DNA of 64,000 bases, taken from NCBI RefSeq assembly GCF_017591435.1, contig NC_059300.1, forward strand, positions 15,230,204 to 15,294,203, given 5' to 3'. The position numbers were made by a program, and so were the translations under genes. This document shows positions 1 to 14,108 of this stretch, one piece after another (the stretch's first letter is position 1; every line of letters begins with the position of its first letter). Below the pieces are notes generated by a model that saw only the letters and a list, made by a program, of their open reading frames with translations, searched no databases and was not told where the DNA came from. This DNA is from Portunus trituberculatus (taxonomy: Eukaryota > Arthropoda > Malacostraca > Decapoda > Portunidae).

Positions 1-112
1 GATATCAAGTTGGAGGAATTAAGAAATGCCTGCAAAAAGGAACGCGAAGAGGAAAAGGTTAAATTCTCTGAGGTAGTAAAAAAGCAGATACAAGAAAAGA
101 CAAAAGGGCACA

Positions 113-2740
<2,628 letters not shown>

Positions 2741-2775
2741 CCTGATATAAAAGTAAAAAGTAGAGTGCCATATAG

Positions 2776-3039
2776 GCCATGAGATGAGATCCTAAAATGT
2801 CCTTAGAAAAGGAATTTTGTAGCGCACATCTGGTAACTAAAAAACTCTTCCTGTTTTTTTATGAAGATGAACATAATGAACACGTTTCAGCTTGTTACCA
2901 CAAACAACACGCACGTTTTCGAGAAAAATGACTTTATTGAAATTTAATGAAAAGTCATTGCTAAGGGGCGTAGCTGCATAGCAACCACCCATTTTGCAGT
3001 GCATACAGTTTGTAAAATCACATTTTTTATATATATACA
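2776..3039 (+). repeat. Left terminal inverted repeat of the 3.36 kb element
   Basis: The sequence is complementary to 5881-6136 over about 260 bp with scattered mismatches and small indels. Well-conserved blocks are the TTTTGTAGCGCACATC stretch near 2815, the AACTAAAAAACTCTTCC stretch near 2836 and the CTAAGGGGCGTAGCTGCAT stretch near 2961. The outer 40 bp is the least conserved part. Confidence 0.9.
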
Positions 3040-3392
3040 TCAATATGATTCTTTTCATGCAGAGAACTGAGAAAAATTAGCATAATTTACACAAAAATGT
3101 CAAATTAACCCCTTCCCACCAGCTACATGACAAAACATAAAACAGTTCTGACAATATCCAGAGTAGTTGCATCTTAAGAAAACCTGCTCTATTTCTTCAT
3201 TTAGGTTACTCTATAGATTAGGTGAAAATTTTGTAATTTGAAATTTGTAGCAGCAGTTCAGATTGATTAAAGGAACATTGATATTATATTTTGATCTGAA
3301 AAAAGTGCAAAGCCTGAAATCGCATTTAAGAGTTTGGACGCATGCTTCAATTTGCAAAATAATTTTTCACATTTACCATTTGTAAGGAATGT

Positions 3393-5880
3393 CTAGTCAT
3401 CTGATTCAACCTCACTTTCATCAGAATCTATCCCTTCATCCCCCAAATCCCGATCATCAGAGAAATGTTCCTCCTCTACCGAGGCATCTTTGTTTTCGCA
3501 ATCAGTGCAAGAGCAAAACTCTGTGCAACTTAGATTGTTCTTGAAACAAGTGCATGATTTGGTATGGCACTTATTCTTCTTGCACTTGCAGTTTGCCAGC
3601 TCAAGAACTGAATTTGGGGCTGGGAGTAGATCCATCCATTTAACCTGGAGGACACCATCATCAATTGTCCATCCATGGCTGTTTGGCGGCGAGATGCTTG
3701 GATTGGGTTCAAGGCAGCGGTGATAAATGCCTGCTTGATAATTTGCCCTGAGAAGATGTTTGTCCAAGGAATCTTTGTTGGGTGGCAGAGTGTCATCCAT
3801 GTGTTTGCCTGTTTTAAAAATAGCTGCCCTGGCATCATTCACTTGTTTCAGATCTTGCCCATACAGTGAGCAAACAAATTCCTCTGATTTGCTTACCAAG
3901 CCCTCATCAACCTCAAACGTCCTCCCAACTTGGGAGAAGAAATCAACAAATTTGGGTTCCCCCAACATCAGTTTGATGGGCCTCACTTTCCCTTTCCCAT
4001 GAAAGGAGGAGACACTGTCACAACCTGTGAAGGCATGTAGTCCTATCAAGGCCAATGGGGCCAAAGGATGAATTTCGCTCAGATAGGAGTGTATGGCACG
4101 AACATCCAATATCCGCCTACTATTGCAGGTTCCCGTGTCAAACCACAGACAGCAGTCCAAATCCATGAACTTTGCGATGTACAGAATCAGTACATCTGTG
4201 TCAGGGGACTGAATTACTATGGAGTTTGCAGTCTCCCTGGCAAACTTCGCATGAAGTAGAAGGCTGGTGTCTGCCTCTTCATGAGAGCATCTCAGCTCTT
4301 CAACTTCTGCAGTTGCGAGGGAGGATGAGGTGCCAGCAAAACAGATTTTGTGGCAAGTGTCTGAATGGCCAATGAAAAGAGTAAAGGAGTGTTCCGGCCA
4401 TCTTGTACCCATGATTTGATGAAGAACTCCATGAGAAGCTCCTTATTTTTCCCGCAGGACAAGTACTTCTTCCACTGAGCTGGTACATTTTGACCCTCAG
4501 AAAAGATCTGAGTGGCCCTTAACTGAGAAGCAGACTGAACCTTGGCCCTGCGGTCCCTCTCTGCATTCTTGATACTGACTGTTGGGTACTGATCTGTAAC
4601 AAGATGTACTGTGTTTGCAGAGCTCTCCCTGGCGATTTTTCCCACCTTCTTCAGGTACAGGGTGGCAAGTTCCCCAAAGGTCTTTGGAATCTCTCTGAGG
4701 CTGATGCTCTGAAGGATGGCCATCGCATCAAGGATCCAAACTGAATTGGGTGAGACACTCCTGGCAACAGATGATGGGGTTTTCTCCTCCAGGTGATGCA
4801 GCAGTTTTGCCTTTTGCGTCTTCATGAGACCACCATCTGGATAGGCTAGAGCCAAGGGTATGGGTCCCAGGGTGTAGACCAGTAACTCTTCAATCTTGAT
4901 CCCCCTTTCTCTTCCTATAATTACTAGGCATGCCATCAGATTCCTCTCTGACTTGAGAACTGTATCTTTCCCACTAGTTTTAGTCTTTGTGACCTTGCCA
5001 ACATCTGAGAAGGACCTTAACTTCAGGTTTTTGATGGCATCATGGAACCCTTTCTTGTCTGTTAGAAGCTGGTCCTGACAGAACTCTATGAAACAAAGCT
5101 CTCCTTTCTCTGAAGCAGACAGGATATCCTTGGCAATGGCATCAGGGACCACTACTCCAGACAATATGGACTAGATCCTTGGAATCATAGGTAAAGGGGT
5201 TGATGAATCCCTTCATGCACTCAATGATTCGGCAGATGGCAGCTTCTTCCCTCTTGGAATGGACAACATCTAGATCCTTTCGTGTCCGTCTCTGGACACC
5301 CATCCCAGCATATTCAAAACAAGATCTTGTTATTGCTGCCCTCTCTGGATGAGACAGTATCCATCTTTGAGATGCACCCTTGTTAAGAGTGAATCCCACC
5401 CTTCCACCTTTTGTCTTTGTATCTCTGTTGCATGCCTGTTCAATGGTCATGTCACATGCAACTTGTGAAAACCCATAGCGCTCTTGTCTCTGCACCACGA
5501 AGTCTCCATTCATGACCTTCTGGTGGACATCTGGGTGGCTGGTCTGGAGGGGTTGTCATTTCATAGATTGGTAGGTAGCGAGCATAGTTGGTGCGGCTAG
5601 TGACAAACATCCATTGACACATGGAGCAAACAGCAGACAAGTACAATGTCCAGTCACCCTCTCTTGTGGCACGCAGGAAAAGAAGAAGTACCTCCACCAT
5701 CTCAAGATAAGAAGACCAGAACTGGAATGTTGGGCATTCTTCCTTTGACTGGATGAAGGCCTCATACCTCCGTCAAAGGTTGTTGAAGTTAGGTGATGTC
5801 ACAACCTCTTTATAACCCTGTGAAGGGAACTTCTCTTTTAGGGCAGATATGATCTGTTCCACTAGGCTGAGATTTGAATC
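3393..5880 (-). pseudogene. FEN1/XPG-like nuclease + CXC-domain protein, broken
   Basis: Coding sequence of about 830 codons on the minus strand, split by at least three frameshifts (near 5555, 5160 and 4370) and a stop near 5770. In order it shows: an N-terminal domain with TREGDWTLYLSAV and QERYGFSQVACDMTIEQAC; a WILDAMAILQS motif (about 4725); VTDQYPTVSIKNAERDRR (about 4580); CSHEEADTSLLL (about 4280); IQSPDTDVLIL (about 4200); LHAFTGCDSVSSFHGKGK (about 4010); and a C-terminal Cys-rich stretch CKCKKNKCHTKSCTCF (about 3570) followed by an acidic tail. The acidic residues fall in the order of the metal-binding residues of FEN1/XPG/Asteroid nucleases, and GKGKVRPIKLM sits where their helix-hairpin-helix lies. 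The Cys-rich part resembles a tesmin/TSO1 CXC DNA-binding domain. The function within the element is inferred, not shown. The N-terminus appears incomplete. Confidence 0.72.
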
Positions 5881-6136
5881 TGTATATATAAAAACAAATG
5901 TGATTTTACAAACAATATTAACTGCAAAATGGGTGGTTGCTATGCAGCTACGCCCCTTAGCAACGACTTTCGATTAAATTTCGATAAAGTAATTTTTCTT
6001 AAAAACGTGCAAGTGTTGTTTGTAGGAAAAAGCTGAAATGTGTTCACTATGTTCATCTTCATATAAAACAGGAAGAGTTTTTTAGTTACCTGATGTGCGC
6101 TACAAAAATGAAAAATAAATGGTCACGTCTCATGGC
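5881..6136 (-). repeat. Right terminal inverted repeat of the 3.36 kb element
   Basis: Inverted partner of 2776-3039. Its inner edge abuts coding sequence directly, and a TATATACAG|ATTC junction on the minus strand near 5881 resembles a splice acceptor. The gene may therefore have had an upstream exon that this copy lacks. Confidence 0.88.
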
Positions 6137-6344
6137 ATAATAGGGGTTAGTGTTAGCCCCAATTATGCTCCAGGTATATGTAGATGACATACAGTATGGA
6201 TATAATTAATTTATTTGCTGACGATGCAAAATTGTTAAGAGTAATTAAGACCCAAGAAGAAAGACTGTTTGCTGTTGCAGAGGTTATAGACAAAATTTAC
6301 GAGTGGAGTAAGTAGTGGAAGTTGGAATTCAATGCCAAGAAATT
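6137..6344 (+). mobile_element. CR1-like LINE B1, middle part (RT)
   Basis: This continues the RT of copy B1 after the inverted-repeat element. It encodes a LFADDAKLL-type catalytic motif near 6212 and a sequence equivalent to 62995-63135 in the sister copy. It is cut at about 6344, after the motif for EFNAKK, by a minus-strand jockey-like LINE. Confidence 0.85.
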
Positions 6345-7074
6345 TTATTTTCTTTTTTTAATGTAAGAGAGAGAACTGCCAAGGGAAAAAAACAAAGATA
6401 TAAGGAAAAAAAAGGCTCACTGGAATTCCAGTTTCCATAAAAAAATTTGAAAGAATTAGTCAAAAGCCTGAGACAAATGTTTCAACACCTCTCTCTTAAA
6501 AGAAGGCAAGTTGTAGGAAGATGGAAACACAAAAGCATGTAAGAAGTTCCAGAATTTACCAGTGAAAAGTATGAATGATTGAGAATACTGGTTAACTCTT
6601 GTATTAGAAGGTTGGACAGAATAGGAATGAGACAAAGAAAAAAGCCTTGTGCAGGGAGGCATGCAGTTAGTAAGATCAATAGAGCAGTTAGAATGAAAAT
6701 AGCAATAAAAGATAGAAAGGGATGCAACATTTTGGCAGTGAGAGAGAGGCTGAAGAGAGTCAATCAGAGGAGGGGAGATGATGAGGTAAAAAACTTTTGA
6801 TTCCACCTTATCAAATAAAGCTGTATAAGTGGAACCCCCTAAACATGCAAAGAGTACTACACACAAGAATGGATAAGGCCCTTGTTCAGAATTAGCAGTT
6901 GGAGGGACAAGAAAAATTAGCGGAGATGCCGCAGAGTGTATAACTTCATAGAAGCTGTTTTAGCAAGAGATAAGATATGAAGTTTCCAGTTAAGATTATG
7001 AGTAGAGGACAGACTGAGAATATTTAGTATGGAAGAGGGAGACAGTTGAGTGTCATTAAAAAATAGGGAATAGG
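6345..7074 (-). mobile_element. Jockey-like LINE, 5'-truncated copy J1
   Basis: 3' fragment of a second LINE family, minus strand. Its low-coordinate end has a T-rich tract (about 6345-6358) that represents the A-rich 3' tail. It aligns throughout with the 3' part of J2: for example, the stretch reading CCAGAATTTACCAGTGAAAA near 6550 matches 7275. It ends at 7074, where J2 begins with its own T tract, so two copies lie in tandem. No intact frame. Confidence 0.75.
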
Positions 7075-7472
7075 TTTTTTTTTTTATGTAGGGGAGAGAG
7101 CCAGCCAAGGGCAAAAAAAATAAAATATAAAGAAAAAAGGCCCATTTGAGTGCTGGCTCTCTAAAAAGTGGTAAAGCGTCAGCCAAAATTAGGGAGCAAA
7201 TGCCTCGATACCTCCCTGTTAAAAGAAGACAAGTTGTAGGAAGTTGGAAATACAGATGCAGGGAGGGAGTTCCAGAGTTTACCAGTGAAAAGTGAAAGGG
7301 ATAAATGATTGAGAGTACTGGTTAACTATTGCATTAGAGAGTTGGACAGAATAGGGATGAGAGGAAGAAAAAAGGCTTGTGCAGCGAGGCCGCGAGCGGT
7401 GAGAAAGAGGTTGAAGACAGTTACATAGTCAGAGGAAAGGAGTTGATGAGACATAAAGCTTTAGATTCCCCC

Positions 7473-8660
7473 CTATCTAGTAAAAACTGTGTGACTGGAA
7501 CCCCCCCAAACATGAGAAGAGTACTCCATACAAGGGCGGATAAGGCCCTCGTACAGAGTTAGCAGTTGGAGGGGTGAGAAAAACTGGTGGAGACGCCTCA
7601 GAACACCTAACTTCATGGAAGCTGTTTTAGCAAGAGATGACATGTGAAGTTTCCAGTTAAGATTGTAAGCAAAGGACAGACCGAGGATATTCATTGTGGA
7701 AGAGGGAGACAGTTGAGTGTCATTGAAGAAGAGGGGATAGTTGTCTGGAAGGTTGTGTCGAGTTGATGGATGGAGGAATTGAGTTTTTAAGACATTGAAA
7801 ACTACTAGATTTTCTCTGCCCCAATCGGAAATCTTAAAAAGATCAGAAGTCAGGCGTTCTGTGGGGTCCCTGCGTGATTTGTTGACTTCCTGAAGGGTTG
7901 GTAGTCTCTGAAAGGACATGGAAAGATGTAGGGTGGTATCATCAGCGTAGAAGTGGATAAGGCAAGAAGTTTGGTTAAGGTCATTAATGAATAATAGAAA
8001 GAGAGTAGGTGATAGAACAGAACCCTGAGGAATATCACTGTTAATAGATTTAGGAAAAAAACAGTGGCCATCTACCACGGCTGCAATAGAATGGTTGGAA
8101 AGGAAACTTGAGAAAAAGTTACAGAGAGAAGGATAGAAGCTGTAGGAAGACAGTTTTGAAATCAAAGTTTTGTGCCAGACTCTATCAAAAGCTTTTGATA
8201 AGTATAATGCAACAGCAAAAGTTTCACTGAAAACTCTAAAAGAGGATGACCAAGATTCAGTAAGGAATGCCAGAAGATCACCAGTAGAAAGACCTTGACG
8301 GAAGCCATACTGGCGATCAGATAGAAGATTGTGAAGTGACAGATGTTTAAGAATCATCCTATTGAGGATAGGTTTAAAAACTTAAGACAAGCAAGAGATT
8401 AAAGCTATATGACAGTAATTTGAGGAATTAGAATGGTCACCTTTCTAGGAACAGGCTGAATATAGGCAAACTTCCAGCAAGAATGAAAGGTAGATGTCGA
8501 TAGGCATAGTTTAAAGAGTTTGACCAGGCAAGGTGCAAGCACAGAAGCAGTCTTTTGAGAACAATAAGAGGGACCCCATCAAGGCCATAAGCTTTCCGAG
8601 GATTTAGGCCAGCGAGGGCATGGAAAACATCATTACAAAGAATTTTGATTGAAGATACGA
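7473..8660 (-). pseudogene. Jockey-like reverse transcriptase remnant (J2)
   Basis: The longest open stretch (7473-8357, about 294 codons) covers most of the palm and thumb of a LINE RT. Visible motifs are LSDRQYGFRQGLSTGDLLAF, YLSKAFDRVWHK, DIPQGSVLSPTLFLLFINDL and the catalytic FYADDTTLHL. Upstream, 8437-8660 has NPRKAYGLDGVP, the fingers motif, in another frame. The YADD motif is intact but frameshifts separate the fingers from the palm, so it is a pseudogene. The sequence style matches RT genes usually annotated as jockey-like in crustaceans; that is memory of the family, not a search. Confidence 0.8.
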
Positions 8661-8664
8661 AATA

Positions 8665-9575
8665 CAGGCAACCCCCCGCTTGATGAAGGTTCACACAACG
8701 AAATTTCGCTACAATGAAGGTTTCATTTTACTACCATCTGCTCGTTTAACGAACACCAAACTCGCTTTAACGAAGTTTTATCCAGGTAATTTTTTCCAAG
8801 TTTGAAAGCCCCGTCGTATCACGCAAGCCGACAGGCTTTTCAATACACCAGTGCCTCTTGTGGACAACACGCGCACCACTCACTCCCCCTGTTCAAAACA
8901 ATAACAGTGTCAGCAGCAGCTCGTCTTCCCTCGCTCAACTTACCACCAAAATGCCCTGCAATGTCGCCTAGCATTGCTAATAAGTCTCTGACTCTCGAAG
9001 TGAAGCTGGATATTATTCACAGACATGAGAGAGGAAGAAAACTAATAGCATTGCTCGCCACCATCTTGACAACATCTACTGTCTCTACTATTTTCAAGTC
9101 AGCAGACTCTATTAAGAAGGCTGGTGAGACCGTATCTTCCTTGCACGCTAAAAGAACAGCCTGAACTCATGACTCTACAATGGATAAAATGGAAAGCCTT
9201 GTGGAAATGTGGTACATAAGTTTTGTATGTGATACAATGATGCGCCCTTTGTTTACATTCTACAGGTTGCCGGTTAGTGTCTTTCCTGTTTCACTCTCCC
9301 TCCCTTCATAAATTTAAGATCATCAACATTATAAAGTTACATACATACATACATTAGTGTATATTATAATGACTTAAATTAAACTGCCTAAATGTTTAAC
9401 TTCATAATTTTTACTTTCATTAAACCTTTCACTGTACTATGATGCACTCTTGCTTTGTTTACTCTCAATGGAAGTTCAAATCAGGGTTAAACTTGTTATA
9501 ATCGATTCGCTTAATGAAGTTTCGCTTAACGAAGGGTTTTTAGGAACATAACCCCTTCGTTGTGGGGGTTGCCTG
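8665..9575 (+). mobile_element. Tigger/pogo-like non-autonomous element T1
   Basis: Complete element of 911 bp bounded by TA dinucleotides (8663-8664 and 9576-9577). The ends read CAGGCAACCCCCCGCTTGA and, inverted, CAGGCAACCCCCACAACGA. Inside is the start of a CENP-B/jerky-type transposase, followed almost at once by a stop and AT-rich sequence. It is therefore an internally deleted derivative. At least seven copies of this family occur in the window. Confidence 0.88.
8951..9164 (+). pseudogene. Truncated Tigger-like transposase (HTH only)
   Basis: About 70 codons beginning with a Met-Pro-Cys start. The motif LTLEVKLDIIHRHERG is followed by a helix-turn-helix region (TSTVSTIFKSADSIKKAG). This is the N-terminal psq/CENP-B-type DNA-binding domain of Tigger/jerky transposases. 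The frame ends soon after AKRTA; a further SLVEMW motif just downstream (about 9199) is the start of the second CENP-B helix domain. The DDE catalytic domain is absent. Confidence 0.8.
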
Positions 9576-9577
9576 TA

Positions 9578-10547
9578 GAAGGAGGAGAGGGAGGGATAAG
9601 CCTAGAATCATCCAAGGTGAAGTTTTTAGCAAAGGTTTGAGAGAAGAGTTCAGCTTTAGAAACAGATGAGATAGCAGTGGTGCCATCAGGATGAAATAAA
9701 GGAGGGAAAGATGAAGAAGTAAAGTTATTGGAGATGTTTTTGGCAAGATGCCAGAAGTCACAAGGGGAATTAGAGTTTGAAAGATTTTGACATTTCCTAT
9801 TTATGAAGGAATGTTTGGCAAGTCGAAGAACAGACTTGGCATGATTCCAGGCAGAAATATAAAGTGCATGAAATTCAGAAGATGGAAGGCTCAAGTACCT
9901 TTATGGGCAACCCCTTCATCATGTATAGAATGGAAACAGGCTGTGTCAAACTAAGGTTTAGAAGGTTTAGGTTGTGAAAAAGAATGAGGAATGTACGCCT
10001 CCATGCCAGACACTATCACCTCCGTTATGCGTTCAGCACATAGAGATGGATCTCTGACACGGACACAGTAATCATTCCAGGGAAAATCACCATAATACCT
10101 CCTCAGGTCTCCCCATCTGGCAGAGGTAAAATGCCAGAGACACCTCCGCTTTGGGGGATCCTGACGAGGGATTGGAAAAATAGAACAAGATACAGAAATG
10201 AGATTGTGATCCGAGGAGCCCAACAGAGAAGATAGAGTAACAGTATAAGGTGAAAGATTACAGGTGAGGAAAAGATCAAGAAAGTTGGGTGTATCTCCAA
10301 GATGGTCAGGGATATAAATAGGGTGTTGCACTATTTGCTCTAGGTCATGGAGGAGAGCAAAGTTAAAGGTTAGTTCACCAGGATGGTCAGTGAAGGGAGA
10401 GAAAAGCCAAAGCTGGTGGTGAACATTGAAATCTCCAAGGATGGAGATCTCCGCAAAAAGATAGAGGGACAGAATGTGCTCCAATTTGGAAGTTAAATAT
10501 TCAAAGAATTTACTAGTCAGAGGAGTTAGGAGAGAGATAGACAGCAC
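9578..10547 (-). pseudogene. Jockey-like endonuclease / linker remnant (J2)
   Basis: The minus-strand frame 10547-9951 contains ISILGDFNVHHQLW, FLDLFLTCN and GSSDHNLISVS. These are the late motifs of an apurinic-type EEP endonuclease, including the GDFN and SDH catalytic blocks. The frame 9894-9578 is the endonuclease-RT linker. The N-terminal endonuclease half is not recognisable, so the copy is probably 5' truncated, and a shift separates the two frames. Confidence 0.7.
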
Positions 10548-10839
10548 AGATAAATTTAGTTAGAGAGTGACTGTTGAGTCTAAGCCAGATGGTGGAAAAC
10601 TCGGAAGATTCAAGACCATGGGCACGAGAGCAAATTACATCACTGTGCGTATAGATGCAATATCCAGCTTTGGAATGAAAATGAGAATAGAAAAAGTATA
10701 AGGGAACAGAGAAGGGGCTACTGTCAGTTGCCTCAATGAGTTGTGTTTTGGTGAGGAAAAGAAGATGAGGTTTGGTAGAGAAGAGATGATGTTCTACAGG
10801 TTGAAAAATTAGACAAAAGACTGCAAATGTTGCAGAAGT

Positions 10840-11592
10840 TAATGAAGCGAAAGTAATGGAATTAGGAAAGAGTAAGAGAAGACCAGTATGGAACTATTTG
10901 ATGGGAGAGGAACAAATAATGAAGACTAAAGAAGAAAAAGATCTGGGAGTGGTCGTACAAGAAACTCTGAGGCCCGAAAAGCACACAAGTAAAATATTTG
11001 GAATAATGTATAAAATGTTGATTAATATCAGGGTGGCATTTCAATACATGGATAAGGATATGATGAATATTATAACGAGTATGATATATGCAAAGTTGGA
11101 ACATGCAGCAGTGATGTGGTCGCTGAGCTTGAAAAAAGATGTAAGAAGATTAGAACAGATTCAGAGGACAGCTACAAAGATGGTGCTGGAACTAAAGGAC
11201 CTAACATATGAAGAAAGACTGAAGGAAATGGGATTGCTAACTTTACAAGATAGAAGAGAAAGAGGAGACCTAATAACAATGTATAAAATAGTTAATGGCA
11301 TTGAAAAGATAAACAAGCAAGACCTGGTGATGGTGACAAAAGAAGCTGGAAGGAGAAGAGGACATGCAAAGACGATTAGGAAGAGGCAGTGTGTGAAGGA
11401 TATTTGAAAAAAACAGTTTTCCACAAAGAATGATGGAAAAGTGGAATGCATTAAATGATGAAGTTGTTGCAGCACAAAATGCACATAATGTTCATAGCTT
11501 TAAGGAAAAATTAGGTAAGTTGAGATATGGAGATAGGACACTATGAGCCCTGTTCAAACCCTGTAAAATACAACTAGGTAAATACACACACT
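10840..11592 (+). mobile_element. CR1-like LINE B1, 3' part with complete 3' end
   Basis: C-terminal coding part and 3' end of copy B1. The frame 10856-11407 (about 183 codons) encodes VMELGKSKRRPVWNYLMG, EEKDLGVVVQE and the thumb-region motif TYEERLKEMGLLTLQDRRERGD. The 3' end reads CCTGTAAAATACAACTAGG then TAAATACACACAC. This terminus is shared with the families of the 30-58 kb array, and it is the only family-B 3' end in the window that is not next to a long (GT)n run. Confidence 0.85.
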
Positions 11593-12990
11593 GTCTCTGT
11601 AGCAGCAGTGAAAGATCACACTGCCTTAGTTCTCTTTTAATAACAATTACATTGCAACCAAAAAGATACAAAATTATAGTAATATGCATTATCTGAATCA
11701 TAAAGGCCAATAGATGAGGTGGAACCTTCAGTCAGTGGCAGTGGCAGTCAATAGTGGGGATGCGAGTTGAGGGTGGGAGGGAGTGAGAGTGGTGATCATA
11801 GAACCACTTTATTCATGAATTATTGTTTAAGAAATGTTGTCCTGTCAACAGCAAATAATTTTTTGTTAATCCAAAATAAGAAAAGTTTATTTCACTTGAT
11901 CAATAAAAGATGACCTGTTCACAGCAAAAATGGTCATTCCTTTTGCCTCATAAGTATCTTTACTTTTAATTATGAATGATTTGATCAATTTAGTCATATC
12001 ATAAAAGAGTTGAAAGGTCAGACACAAATCCCATGTTCAAACTTTGCAATGAGTTCTTTTTTTCAATTCAATTTTCATTCCCAGTGGTTTCCTTTTAGGC
12101 TTGGTTAACTCACTGATCTTTTCTGAACCTATGGCTGCACTATTTTCAATAAGAATAACCAAAAATAGAAGTAAAACAGCACAAAGTTTTATGAAGCTTG
12201 TGTGAATGACGCTTAGCATACAGAAGCTAGCACAAGGCAATCCTGAAGTGACCGACCAGTAACAAAGCAATGCTGTCCAAATCAAAGGACAAGCATACAA
12301 ATGATGAATTTAAATTTAAGTGAAAAAGTTGAATGGAAGGCAAGTTGTTTGAATAGTGAAGAAAAGGAAAGGCAGTATTCCAATATATACAAAACTTGAA
12401 CTCTATTAGAGTTTAATGATACTGCAATAATTACCTTGAAAAGCTAGTACATAAAAAAGGCTAGCCACTAAATCAATTATGTATTATACATATACATAAT
12501 ATTATGTAATGGCTATAAATAAATGTCCAAATATCAGATGTTCAACATTAGATTATGATTTTGAAAGGCTTTATAACTACTTGCACTTGTTAGCCTTGTT
12601 CAACTAATAACTTGATTAATCTTATAAAAAGAAGAAATACCAACCAAATGTCAGTTTATTTTTAAGAAAGTTATTTTGAATTAATCTACAACTTCACGTA
12701 AACTTCACAGTGAAATAATGAACTCTCACTGAAATTTGAAAACTGAATAATTTCTAAGACAAGAGCAATTCTTAATAACTACAGCTGAGATCCTGAATAT
12801 TAATGGAGCTTTGCAATGGTATGAAGATCAACTTTGTGTAGAGTGCAAAACAAAGCCTGAAAACCTTCCTACTGTACTTGTAAGTATGCTAGATACAAGA
12901 TTTGGGAATATTTGCTTTAAACCTTCATCGCTACCTGATTTCCATTCACAAGGCAAAAAGGAGTAGAAATTCTATTTCAGAAGGTACATA
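11593..12990. other. Unassigned AT-rich DNA
   Basis: About 1.4 kb with no convincing exon, repeat terminus or conserved motif. Short open frames here (for example 12037-12300, minus) have no recognisable domain and no support beyond chance. Since it lies downstream of the RBMS-like exon 14619-14792 it is probably intronic, but an unrecognised short exon cannot be excluded. Confidence 0.5.
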
Positions 12991-13371
12991 CAGCATACGA
13001 ATGCTTTTGAGTACGAACAATTTGGATTACGAACAAAAAAAATTGTGCTTTTTTTCCATTGGAGGACGAAATTTGCTTTGGAGTGCGAACAATAACAAAC
13101 GCGGTCAACAGATTGCGAGCAGCACTGCGCGATCAGCTGACTGCATGCTGGGGCACCACGCTGCCTCAGTGTCTCAAGAGTGTTGTTTGCAGTTGTTTGG
13201 TTGTTGTTTTGTAGTGTTGCATATAATAATTTAAAGGTTTTTTTTGTTATTAAGATCACTGCCTAGCGTAGCAGCACACATGGTCACGAGACATACAGAC
13301 AGACATATGGAAGATTCTAGAAGATCCGAGGGGAAGAGAGAGTATCCAGCTCATGAATTAAAAAGCCTTAA

Positions 13372-14108
13372 CCCTTATAGCCCATCAGGCACGATCATGG
13401 CTCTTATGTTAGAACCCGTCAGGTATGATCTTGGCGCTTTTCAGAAGCAGCGCTCCCACAGTCCAGATATATCTTATATCTGGACCGTGCGCGCTCCATT
13501 ATGCCGCACAGTTTGTTTATGCTTGAGGCTATCTGTCATATATCGAAGCCTGTCATTGGCCCATTGTTTTCAAAATGGTGGACACTTAGCCAATCATGTA
13601 TCAGCTTTTACAAGGATATGTCTGTGAAAGTGTGAGGGTGCAAAGCATGAGGATGGTGAGAGCACTGACGTCAGTATGCTGTATTTTATAATTCTTTATG
13701 TATTTCTTGGTGAGATATAAGATATACATGTATTTCTATGGATAAGTAAGCAGTTCAGAAACATATTATGATGCATGACAATATTGGAATCGTTATTTTT
13801 ATCTCGTTATTGGTTTAGATAAGAGTGCGTATTGCTGGCTTGATGGAGTCATCTGAGGAGGATGTGTTGACGCTTGTTTCTGACCACGAAGAAGTTGAAT
13901 TTTCATATTACTATTTGCTTACTTCCCTGACTTATTTTCCATAATGAATGCAGTATATCAAAGAAAAACTTATAGGCTTATATAAGAGTGTGTGGTGCTG
14001 GCTTGATGGAGTCACATGAGGAGGATGTGGTGACGCTTGTTTCTGACCACGAGAAGTTGAATTTTCATTATATTACATTTTGCTTACTTTCCTGTTTTAT
14101 TTTCCTAT
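13372..14108 (+). mobile_element. piggyBac-like relic nested in the preceding element
   Basis: Starts with CCCTTATAGCCCATCAGG directly after a TTAA (13368-13371), the target and end signature of piggyBac elements. The interior encodes MESSEEDVLTLVSDHEE near 13843, an acidic N-terminus of the kind seen in piggyBac transposases. No right-hand end was found, so the boundary is approximate. Confidence 0.5.
13817..14108 (+). repeat. Imperfect tandem duplication in the piggyBac-like relic
   Basis: Two copies of about 130 bp (13817-13942 and 13977-14108) share the block GCTTGATGGAGTCA and GACGCTTGTTTCTGACCACG, including the putative start of the transposase. Differences between copies show that the duplication is not recent. 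Confidence 0.8.

Larger units (their letters stand above)
2776..6136 (-). mobile_element. 3.36 kb inverted-repeat DNA element with nuclease-like gene
   Basis: A discrete insertion within LINE copy B1. It is bounded by long, slightly diverged terminal inverted repeats (2776-3039 and 5881-6136) ending in GCCATGAGA. Removing it rejoins the LINE RT sequence around the motif that encodes GVPQGSV in sister copies. The flanks read ATATAG on the left (2770-2775) and ATAATAG on the right (6137-6143), compatible with a target-site duplication of about 6 bp that later gained one base. The single gene inside (3393-5880, minus strand) resembles neither a DDE transposase nor an RT. I cannot place it in a named superfamily with confidence. 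Confidence 0.8.
7075..10839 (-). mobile_element. Jockey-like LINE, copy J2 (interrupted)
   Basis: A longer copy of the same family as J1. Reading on the minus strand it has EEP endonuclease remnants (10547 to about 9578) and an RT (about 8660-7473), then a 3' region ending in a T tract near 7077. A Tigger-like element (8665-9575) splits it between endonuclease and RT. With J1 it is inserted in LINE B1, whose sequence resumes near 10840 with the motif for VMELGKS. The 5' boundary is approximate. Confidence 0.75.

Noticed and set aside
2776..6136. KDZ (Kyakuja-Dileera-Zisupton) transposon because of the CXC domain
   Set aside because: KDZ elements encode an RNase H-like transposase; here the acidic motifs follow the FEN1/XPG order and no RNase H-like triad was seen. 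This cannot be excluded fully without a profile search.
12902..13627. Open frames of 110-127 codons as possible genes
   Set aside because: They lie in transposon relics, have no domain and no splice context.
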